Assembly: GCA_902461475.1 (NCBI GenBank)
Contig: CABPXX010000028.1
Coordinates: 1-9,678 of the forward strand
From: an uncultured Eubacteriales bacterium
GTDB taxonomy: Bacteria > Bacillota > Clostridia > Oscillospirales > Oscillospiraceae
Length of the DNA stretch: 9,678 nucleotides
Direction of reading: 5' to 3'
Numbering within the stretch: position 1 is the first letter of the stretch; each line of letters opens with the position of its first letter. Shown here piece by piece: positions 1 through 5,469 of this stretch. The notes beneath the pieces are model-generated. The model was not told where the DNA came from, ran no database searches, and worked only from the letters and a program-made list of their open reading frames with translations. Position numbers and translations under genes: made by a program.

Positions 1-74
1 ATATTTCCCTACATAGAGGCTTTTTTGTGCTGTCCGCACAACCTGGGGCAGTTCAGCACCTCAGAGGCTGTTTT
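1..74. other. Intergenic end of window, no gene seen
   Basis: This stretch lies downstream of the minus-strand HAD gene and continues out of the window. It contains two similar short tracts, each GAGGCT followed closely by a run of six T (around 16-26 and 64-76), and a possible GTGCTG/CAGCAC pairing (27-32 with 54-59). On the minus strand these are followed by A runs, not T runs, so I cannot call a convincing terminator for the HAD gene. The first T run may be the tail of a terminator whose stem lies outside the window. Confidence 0.4.
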
Positions 75-722
75 TTAGCCCAAAATCTGGGCCAATTCTT
101 CAAAACTGTGGGCGATGTGGGTGGCTCCGGCCTGGGTCAGTTCCTCCTGGCAGCCATAACCGAAGGTGACGCCGATGGAGTCCAGGCCATTCTCCTGGGC
201 CCCGTGGATGTCGTGGAGGCGGTCGCCCACCATGACGCACATGGCCTTGTCCGGGCAATTCTTCCCCAGCCGGGTGAATGCCTCCCCGATCACCTCGCCC
301 TTTTTGGTGCGGGTGCCGTCCAGGCAGCTGCCCACGATTTCATCAAAGTAGCCGTCGATGTGGAAGTGCTCCAGAATTTGACGGGCGAACACCTCCGGCT
401 TGGAGGTGGCCAGACCCACGGTCTTTCCCGCCGCTTTCAGCTGGGCCAGAAGGGGCTGGGTGCCGGAAAACACTTTGTTTTCAAAAATACCCTTCTGGGA
501 GAAGTATTCCCGGTATTTCTCCACCGCTTTCTGGGCGGTGGGGCCGTCGAAGTGGTAGAACTCCATAAAGGAGTCGATGAGGGGCGGGCCGATGAAGGGG
601 GTGAGCCGGTCCGGGTCTTCCTGGATGCCGAACGACGCCAGAGCATAGGCCACCGAGTTGGTGATTCCCTCTTTGGGGTCGGTGAGGGTGCCGTCTAAGT
701 CAAAGAAAATGTGGGTGTACAT
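75..722 (-). CDS. HAD-superfamily hydrolase (phosphoglycolate phosphatase / 5'-nucleotidase-like)
   Basis: A 215-aa cytosolic phosphatase of HAD subfamily IA. Visible motifs are the nucleophile motif DLDGT (Asp8 nucleophile, Asp10 acid/base), motif II LATSK (Thr106), a motif III lysine near 141 (TKKGEVI), and motif IV VGDRLHD (Asp167, Asp171) for Mg2+ binding. A C1-type helical cap fits between about residues 15 and 85. The length is normal for the Gph/PpaX/YjjG group, and an intact active site predicts Mg-dependent phosphate monoester hydrolysis. The natural substrate (2-phosphoglycolate, a nucleotide or another metabolite) cannot be read from the sequence. The start at 722 is supported by an AGAGGAAG ribosome binding site about 8 nt upstream and by a promoter with a perfect TATAAT at 755-760. 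The gene is transcribed alone, divergently from the MBL-fold gene. Confidence 0.9.
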   Translation of the reverse strand: MYTHIFFDLDGTLTDPKEGITNSVAYALASFGIQEDPDRLTPFIGPPLIDSFMEFYHFDGPTAQKAVEKYREYFSQKGIFENKVFSGTQPLLAQLKAAGKTVGLATSKPEVFARQILEHFHIDGYFDEIVGSCLDGTRTKKGEVIGEAFTRLGKNCPDKAMCVMVGDRLHDIHGAQENGLDSIGVTFGYGCQEELTQAGATHIAHSFEELAQILG

Positions 723-754
723 AAGTAGCTTCCTCTTTTGTGTGGGATGGGGAT

Positions 755-783
755 ATTATACCGGAAGTGGACGGGATGGACAA
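755..783 (-). promoter_or_regulatory. Promoter of the HAD hydrolase gene
   Basis: Reading the minus strand, TTGTCC (778-783) is followed after 17 nt by a perfect TATAAT (755-760). The start codon at 722 lies about 32 nt downstream of the -10 box. Spacing and sequence fit the vegetative sigma factor. Confidence 0.7.
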
Positions 784-799
784 GACCAAGATGGAGGGG

Positions 800-828
800 T
801 TGAGTTCACCCGGCCCCTGTGCTATCAT
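800..828 (+). promoter_or_regulatory. Promoter of the MBL-fold / GNAT pair
   Basis: TTGAGT (800-805), 17 nt, then TATCAT (823-828). Transcription would start near 835, giving a leader of about 25 nt before the ATG at 860. Only 16 nt separate this -35 box from that of the divergent HAD promoter, so the two polymerases could interfere or share a regulator. Confidence 0.6.
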
Positions 829-859
829 GGGGAGCAACGACACACAAGGAGGGGAGCCC

Positions 860-1630
860 ATGAAGGAGCAAAACCCATGGTTCACCGTGGGCCAGGTGGA
901 CCAGGATACCTATATCATCAGCGAATACCGCCACTGGGAGGAGACCCACTGCTATTTGCTCAACGGCAGAGACCGCACCCTGCTCATTGACACAGGCCTG
1001 GGTATCTGCGATATCTCCCCGGTGGTGGCGGCTCTGGCCCGGGGGCCTGTGACGGCGGTGGCCACCCACATCCACTGGGACCACATCGGCGGGCACCGCT
1101 ACTACCCGGACTTTTACGCCCATGAAGCGGAGCTGTCCTGGCTCCAGGGGGGCTTTCCCCAGCCCATAGAGCTGATTCGTGGCTATGTGACCGACCGCTG
1201 CCAGCTGCCCCAGGGCTACGATGTGAACACCTACGAATTTTTCCAGGGTACCCCCACCCGAGTGCTCCGGGGCGGGGAGACCTTGGAGTTGGGGAACCGG
1301 GAAATTCAGGTGCTCCACACCCCCGGCCATGCTCCGGGCCATATGTGCTTTTGGGAGGCGGAGCGGAGCTACCTGTTCACCGGGGACCTCATTTACCGGG
1401 GGTTGCTCACCGCCTGGTTCCCCTCCACCGACCCCCAGGCCTATCTCAAATCCCTGGAGCAGGTGGCCCAGCTGCCCGTGCAGCGGCTCTTTCCTGGCCA
1501 CCATGACCTGGACCTGCCCCCAGAGCTGCGCTTGGAGATGCGGGACAAGCTGCGTGAGTTGGACCGGGCCGGGGAGCTGCGCCACGGAAGCGGCACCCAT
1601 ACCTATGGGGACTGGGCCATCCAGCTGTGA
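860..1630 (+). CDS. Metallo-beta-lactamase-fold hydrolase
   Basis: A 256-aa cytosolic MBL-fold protein, probably a binuclear zinc (or iron) hydrolase of the glyoxalase II-like group. The metal-binding signature HIHWDH is at residues 70-75. Further ligands follow in the expected order: His157 in HTPGH, Asp176 in FTGD and His214 in FPGHH. All canonical ligands are present, so it should be active. The substrate is unknown and could be a thioester, lactone or phosphodiester. There is no signal peptide, which argues against a secreted beta-lactamase. The start at 860 is preferred over an upstream in-frame ATG at 740 because AAGGAGG lies about 8 nt before it and the promoter -10 box at 823-828 lies downstream of the alternative. 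It is co-directional with the acetyltransferase gene 20 nt later. Confidence 0.88.
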   Translation: MKEQNPWFTVGQVDQDTYIISEYRHWEETHCYLLNGRDRTLLIDTGLGICDISPVVAALARGPVTAVATHIHWDHIGGHRYYPDFYAHEAELSWLQGGFPQPIELIRGYVTDRCQLPQGYDVNTYEFFQGTPTRVLRGGETLELGNREIQVLHTPGHAPGHMCFWEAERSYLFTGDLIYRGLLTAWFPSTDPQAYLKSLEQVAQLPVQRLFPGHHDLDLPPELRLEMRDKLRELDRAGELRHGSGTHTYGDWAIQL

Positions 1631-1650
1631 TGGAGGGAGGAGAAATAAAA

Positions 1651-2112
1651 ATGAGGATTCGAGATTTTCAGTTGGGAGACGGCGGGGAAATGGCAGAGCT
1701 GTTTTACAACACCGTCCACAGGGTAAACGCCCGAGACTACACCCCCCAGCAGTTGGCGGTGTGGGCAACAGGGAAGATGGACCTGGAGGCGTGGGAGCAG
1801 TCTTTTCAGGGCCACTGTGCCCTGGTGGCGGAGGATGAGACGGGCATTCTGGGCTTTGGGGACATCCACCCAGACGGGTATCTGGACCGGCTGTATGTGC
1901 GCTGGGATTGCCAGGGCCAGGGGATAGCTCGGGCCCTGTGCGACCGATTGGGGGGGGCGGTGTCAGGACCTGTGACCACCCACGCCTCCATCACCGCCCG
2001 CACCTTTTTTGAGGCCCGGGGCTACCGGGTGGTGCGTCAGCAGCAGGTGGAGAGGCAGAGTGTGGCCCTGACCAACTTCGTCATGGAGAAACCTGTGACA
2101 GAGATTGGATAA
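1651..2112 (+). CDS. GNAT-family N-acetyltransferase (YafP-like)
   Basis: A 153-aa acetyl-CoA-dependent acyltransferase. The N-terminus (IRDFQLGD) and the stretch around residues 26-38 (NARDYTPQQLAVW) resemble E. coli YafP as I remember that protein. The acetyl-CoA pyrophosphate loop is CQGQGIA at 87-93 (Q/RxxGxG/A), following the beta-4 strand LDRLYV (78-83). The later segments ASITARTFFEARGY (112-125) and TNFVMEK (141-147) are typical of this subgroup. The acceptor is unknown; YafP homologues have been linked to resistance to genotoxic compounds, but that cannot be inferred here. The start at 1651 is chosen over a GTG/ATG at 1627/1630 because GGGAGGAG sits just before it and the earlier codons overlap the end of the MBL gene. 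It is probably co-transcribed with that gene. Confidence 0.88.
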   Translation: MRIRDFQLGDGGEMAELFYNTVHRVNARDYTPQQLAVWATGKMDLEAWEQSFQGHCALVAEDETGILGFGDIHPDGYLDRLYVRWDCQGQGIARALCDRLGGAVSGPVTTHASITARTFFEARGYRVVRQQQVERQSVALTNFVMEKPVTEIG

Positions 2113-2114
2113 TT

Positions 2115-2130
2115 TAGCACAGTGCTGTGC
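2115..2130. repeat. Short inverted repeat next to the transporter promoter
   Basis: AGCACA and TGTGCT flank a 4-nt GTGC spacer. The repeat starts 3 nt after the acetyltransferase stop and ends exactly where the -35 box TTGACT begins. No T run follows, so a rho-independent terminator is unlikely. It could be an operator or a simple mRNA 3' hairpin. Confidence 0.35.
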
Positions 2131-2158
2131 TTGACTGACGGGGGGAAACGTGTAGAAT
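2131..2158 (+). promoter_or_regulatory. Promoter of the NSS transporter gene
   Basis: TTGACT (2131-2136), 16 nt, then TAGAAT (2153-2158). The start codon is at 2216, leaving a leader of about 50 nt ending in a purine-rich AAGAGGAG ribosome binding site. The gene therefore appears to be transcribed separately from the MBL/GNAT pair. Confidence 0.6.
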
Positions 2159-2215
2159 GGTCGAGTATCATTCCAACTCTGGGAACGAGAGAAGAGAAAA
2201 GAGGAGTTTGCAACC

Positions 2216-3391
2216 ATGAAACAACGCGAGAGTTTTTCCTCCCGGCTGGGCTTTTTGCTCATATCCGCCGGGTGCGCCATCGGGCTGGGAAACGTGTGGC
2301 GGTTCCCCTACATCACCGGCCAGTACGGCGGCACCGCCTTTGTGGTGGTGTACCTGCTGTTTTTGGTCATCATGGGCCTGCCTGTGATGGTGATGGAGTT
2401 TTCCGTGGGCCGAGGCAGCCAGAAGAGCATGGCCGGGTCCTTCCAGGCCCTGGAGCCCAAGGGCACCTGCTGGCACTGGTACAGCTGGTTTGGCCTGGCG
2501 GGAAATTACCTGCTGATGATGTTCTACACCTCCGTATCCGGCTGGCTCATTTTGTACTGCATCAAAATGGCCAAGGGTGATTTCCACGGCCTGGACACCG
2601 CTGGCGTGAGCCAGGAGTTTGGCAACATGCTCTCCCAGCCGGGCCTCATGACCGTGTTCATGGTCCTGGTGGTGGTGGGCAGCATGCTGGTGGTCTCCCG
2701 GGGCCTGCAAAACGGCGTGGAGAAGATCAATAAGGCCATGATGCTCTGCCTGCTGGCGGTGATGGTGCTGCTGGCCGTGCGCTCCCTCACCCTGGAGGGC
2801 GGCATGGAGGGCCTGGCCTTCTACCTCATGCCCAACTTCCACAACCTGATGTACGATGCCCAGGGCACCTTCATCCTCTGGGAGGCCATCTACGCCGCCA
2901 TGGGTCAGGCCTTCTTCACCCTGTCTCTGGGCATTGGCGCGCTGGCCATCTTTGGCAGCTACATCGGCAAGGAGCACACCCTCCCCGGCGAGGCCTTGCG
3001 GGTGGGAATTCTGGACACCTGTGTGGCCTTCACCGCTGGCCTCATCATCTTCCCCGCCTGCTCCGCCTTTGACGTGGCGGCCGACAGCGGGGCAAACCTC
3101 ATCTTCATCACCCTGCCCAACGTGTTCAATTCCATGAGCGGGGGACGGCTGTGGGGTGCTCTGTTCTTCGTGTTTATGTCCTTCGCCGCCCTGTCCACCG
3201 TCATTGCTGTGTTTGAGAATATTATCTGCTTCTACATGGATAAATGGGGCTGGGACAACTTCCTGGCCGAGGCCAACACTGGTTCGGGCCTGCGCTTCCC
3301 CCGCAACGTGCGCTTCTATGTGACCTATCTGCTGCCCATTATCATGTTCATCATCTTTGTCATGGGCTATTGGAACCGCTTCTTTGCCTAA
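2216..3391 (+). CDS. Sodium-dependent NSS-family transporter, internally shortened
   Basis: A 391-aa integral membrane protein of the neurotransmitter:sodium symporter (SNF, LeuT-fold) family, which imports amino acids or related solutes with Na+. TM1 has the unwound signature SAGCAIGLGNVWRFPY (17-32). TM6 has QAFFTLSLGIGA (231-242), and TM8 has the Na+-site segment SFAALSTVIAVFE (322-334). Bacterial relatives of this subgroup, as I recall them, are about 445 aa with 11 membrane segments. Here the end of TM8 (YMDKWGW, 340-346) runs directly into the loop normally found after TM10 (WDNFLAEANTGSGL), followed by a last segment (368-384). TM9 and TM10 are therefore missing in frame. Whether the protein still transports is doubtful, because TM10 forms part of the outer gate in LeuT. 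A terminator follows immediately. Confidence 0.85.
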   Translation: MKQRESFSSRLGFLLISAGCAIGLGNVWRFPYITGQYGGTAFVVVYLLFLVIMGLPVMVMEFSVGRGSQKSMAGSFQALEPKGTCWHWYSWFGLAGNYLLMMFYTSVSGWLILYCIKMAKGDFHGLDTAGVSQEFGNMLSQPGLMTVFMVLVVVGSMLVVSRGLQNGVEKINKAMMLCLLAVMVLLAVRSLTLEGGMEGLAFYLMPNFHNLMYDAQGTFILWEAIYAAMGQAFFTLSLGIGALAIFGSYIGKEHTLPGEALRVGILDTCVAFTAGLIIFPACSAFDVAADSGANLIFITLPNVFNSMSGGRLWGALFFVFMSFAALSTVIAVFENIICFYMDKWGWDNFLAEANTGSGLRFPRNVRFYVTYLLPIIMFIIFVMGYWNRFFA

Positions 3392-3393
3392 CC

Positions 3394-3425
3394 AAAAGGG
3401 CCTGGATCTCCCGGCCCTTTTTCTG
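3394..3425 (+). terminator. Rho-independent terminator of the transporter gene
   Basis: AAAAGGGCC (3394-3402) pairs with GGCCCTTTT (3413-3421) across a 10-nt loop, and the stem runs into a T-rich tail (TTTTTCTG). It begins 3 nt after the stop codon. Confidence 0.85.
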
Positions 3426-3460
3426 TGCAAAAATGTTGGCTCGCTAGTGTGCGAAAGTGC

Positions 3461-3489
3461 TTGAAATTTTTACTGCCCTGGGGTAAAAT
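3461..3489 (+). promoter_or_regulatory. Promoter of icd
   Basis: TTGAAA (3461-3466), 17 nt, TAAAAT (3484-3489): one mismatch in each hexamer and ideal spacing. The start codon is at 3538, giving a leader of about 42 nt with an AAAAAGGAG ribosome binding site. This predicts strong, probably constitutive expression. Confidence 0.8.
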
Positions 3490-3537
3490 GAAAGCTACGA
3501 GTACACGCCCGAGGCAAGGGAAAAAGGAGCGATACCC

Positions 3538-4737
3538 ATGAGTAAAATTCAGATGAAGACCCCCCTGGTGGAGATGGACGGGGACGAGATGACCCGCATT
3601 CTCTGGCAGCAGATCAAAGAGGAGCTGCTGGAGCCGTATATTGACCTGAAAACCGAGTATTACGACCTGGGCCTGCGCCACCGGGAGGAGACCGGGGACC
3701 AGGTGACCGTGGACGCCGCCGAGGCCACCAAGAAGTATGGCGTGGCGGTGAAGTGTGCCACCATCACCCCCAACGCCCAGCGGGTGGAGGAGTACAACCT
3801 CTCCCAGATGTGGAAGTCCCCCAACGGCACCATCCGTGCCATTCTGGACGGCACTGTGTTCCGTACCCCCATCATGGTGGAGGGCATCAACCCGGTGGTG
3901 AAGAACTGGGAAAAGCCCATCACCATCGCCCGTCACGCCTTTGGTGACGTGTATAAAGCCACTGAGATGCGTCTGACTGGCCCCGGCAAGGCCGAGCTGG
4001 TGTTCACCGCCGCCGACGGCACCGAGCAGCGCCAGACCATCCAGGCCTTCAAGGGCCCCGGCGTGGTGCAGGGCCAGTTCAACCTGGACCAGTCCATCAC
4101 GTCCTTTGCCCACTCCTGCTTCCAGTACGCCCTGGATGTCAAGCAGGACCTGTGGTTCTCCACCAAGGACACCATCTCCAAGCAGTATGACCATACCTTC
4201 AAGGATATCTTCCACGACATCTTTGAGGCGGAGTATAAGGAGAAGTTTGAACAGGCTGGCATCACCTACTTCTACACCCTCATTGACGACGCAGTGGCCC
4301 GTGTCATCCGCTCCAAGGGCGGCTTCATCTGGGCCTGCAAGAACTACGACGGCGACGTCATGAGCGACATGGTGTCCACCGCCTTCGGCTCTCTGGCCAT
4401 GATGACCTCTGTGCTGGTGTCCCCTGAGGGCTACTATGAGTACGAGGCCGCCCACGGCACCGTCACTCAGCACTACTACCGCCACCTGAGAGGGGAGCAG
4501 GTGTCCACCAACCCCATGGCCACCATTTTCGCCTGGACGGGCGCCCTGGCCAAGCGGGGCGAACTGGACAATCTGCCCGAGCTCACCGACTTTGCCCACC
4601 GCCTGGAGAAGGCCGCCATTGACACCATCGAGTCCGGTGTCATGACCGGCGACCTGGTGGGCCTGTGGGAGGGGAAAGCCCCCGCCCAGAAGGTGACTGG
4701 CCTGGAATTTATGCGGGCCATTGCCGCCAAGCTTTGA
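3538..4737 (+). CDS. icd: Isocitrate dehydrogenase, eukaryotic-type (type II) homodimeric
   Basis: A 399-aa enzyme that oxidatively decarboxylates isocitrate to 2-oxoglutarate in the cytosol. It is colinear with human IDH1/2 and Thermotoga IDH. Substrate residues are intact, with numbering that happens to match human IDH1: Thr77, Ser94 (KSPNG), Arg100, Arg109, Arg132 (ARHAFGD) and Tyr139. Lys215 (TISKQYD) corresponds to the catalytic lysine 212, and Asp273/Asp277 (YDGDVMSD) to the metal-binding aspartates. The adenine-side cofactor motif reads HGTVTQH (306-312). The Arg that contacts the NADP 2'-phosphate in human IDH1 (Arg314) is Gln311 here, while the following His and the basic residue at 258 remain. 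Cofactor preference is therefore uncertain. No other TCA-cycle gene adjoins it; it has its own promoter and terminator and is probably monocistronic. Confidence 0.96.
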   Translation: MSKIQMKTPLVEMDGDEMTRILWQQIKEELLEPYIDLKTEYYDLGLRHREETGDQVTVDAAEATKKYGVAVKCATITPNAQRVEEYNLSQMWKSPNGTIRAILDGTVFRTPIMVEGINPVVKNWEKPITIARHAFGDVYKATEMRLTGPGKAELVFTAADGTEQRQTIQAFKGPGVVQGQFNLDQSITSFAHSCFQYALDVKQDLWFSTKDTISKQYDHTFKDIFHDIFEAEYKEKFEQAGITYFYTLIDDAVARVIRSKGGFIWACKNYDGDVMSDMVSTAFGSLAMMTSVLVSPEGYYEYEAAHGTVTQHYYRHLRGEQVSTNPMATIFAWTGALAKRGELDNLPELTDFAHRLEKAAIDTIESGVMTGDLVGLWEGKAPAQKVTGLEFMRAIAAKL

Positions 4738-4830
4738 TGATCGTGTAGCTTCCGCCACATGCCCGAGGCGGGTGGGAAAAGATGCAGTTTGTGAGGCAAT
4801 GCCGTTAAGTTAAACGATTTTGCCCCTGTT

Positions 4831-4870
4831 AAAAAGGCACCACCTATCCGCGGATAGGTGGTGCCTTTTT
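4831..4870. terminator. Bidirectional terminator, 40-bp perfect palindrome
   Basis: Positions 4831-4850 are the exact reverse complement of 4851-4870. The GC-rich core (GGCACCACC...GGTGGTGCC) is bordered by five A on the left and five T on the right, so it gives a stem plus U run on either strand. It ends icd on the plus strand and the restriction cassette (last stop codon at 4877) on the minus strand. Confidence 0.9.
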
Positions 4871-4876
4871 GAAAAT

Positions 4877-5455
4877 TCACTTTGTCAAGAACTGTGTAAG
4901 TGCTGGAATAAAAGGGCTGAATATCGTCATATGGTTTGCCACAGATTGGATAAATGCGTTGTACCTTTCGGCAAAAGTTTTCTTTCCAATACTTGCCTCC
5001 ATATCGGAAATTATCTCTTGTGTCTCCTTCCCGTTAGGAAGTTGCTCGGCAAGAGTTTTTAATGTTTCAAACAATGCTTTATCTTGTTCATTTAGGTTAT
5101 AAACCGTAACAGAGTTATCCGTCGAATTGATGTTTACTTTGTCTGTATCACTGATGACATAGTTGTTGATAACGCTCCCTTGAGGTGCTTTTCGATAATT
5201 GCTTAGCTTCTCAAATTTGATTTGATAATGTGCAGGAAATCCGTGAAAAGCATTGCAAAATCCGCGGTCAGTAACTAAATACTGCTCTTTCAACCCGCTT
5301 GGGAGAGTTCGTTCAATAATATCACCTTCTTCTATGGGGAGGCTTCCATCCTCTATTAAGATGAGTTCCCTGTCGAAGAGTGCCATTACGTCATCAATGA
5401 CACTGGAATTTTGCTTGATAATTTTTGCCGTATCCCTTGGAAAATTGTTGAGCAT
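4877..5455 (-). CDS. Unknown protein linked to the restriction-modification gene
   Basis: A 192-aa protein that I cannot assign to a named family. An N-terminal part (about 1-85) looks like a small beta-rich domain with a conserved-looking stretch PIEEGDIIERTLPSG (40-54) and RGFCNAFHGFPAHYQIKFEKL (64-84). A linker (95-120) contains INNYV and VNINSTDNSVTVYN, a short beta repeat of the kind often found before helical effector segments. The C-terminal part (about 122-190) is predicted helical and ends in hydrophobic FSPFIPALTQFL. There is no signal peptide and no nuclease or methylase motif. The start at 5455 is chosen because AGGAGG lies 5 nt upstream; an upstream TTG is possible but would overlap that site. 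It begins 14 nt after the methylase stop, so it is almost certainly co-transcribed. It is AT-rich (about 35-40% GC), unlike icd and clp, suggesting acquisition. An anti-phage accessory or toxin-like role is only a guess. Confidence 0.8.
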   Translation of the reverse strand: MLNNFPRDTAKIIKQNSSVIDDVMALFDRELILIEDGSLPIEEGDIIERTLPSGLKEQYLVTDRGFCNAFHGFPAHYQIKFEKLSNYRKAPQGSVINNYVISDTDKVNINSTDNSVTVYNLNEQDKALFETLKTLAEQLPNGKETQEIISDMEASIGKKTFAERYNAFIQSVANHMTIFSPFIPALTQFLTK

Positions 5456-5469
5456 ATGTTCCTCCTTTA

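Noticed and set aside
27..698. Plus-strand open frame opposite the HAD gene
   Set aside because: The minus strand carries all four HAD motifs plus a promoter and ribosome binding site. The plus frame has none of these.
806..1768. Open frame on the minus strand opposite the MBL-fold gene
   Set aside because: It crosses two real plus-strand genes and their promoter and has no recognisable motif; it is a shadow of GC-rich codons.
2168..3430. Long open frame on the minus strand opposite the transporter (420 codons)
   Set aside because: It is an antisense shadow of GC-rich coding DNA: low-complexity His/Gly/Gln-rich translation, no ribosome binding site, and the plus strand encodes a clear NSS transporter.
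3388..4758. Long open frame on the minus strand opposite icd (456 codons)
   Set aside because: The opposite strand encodes an unmistakable isocitrate dehydrogenase. The minus frame is a His/Gly/Val-rich shadow that spans the icd promoter and has no domain.
3507..4769. GCCCGAGGC occurring on both sides of icd (3507-3515 and 4761-4769)
   Set aside because: Only 9 bp are shared, in a GC-rich background, with no mobile-element features; probably chance.
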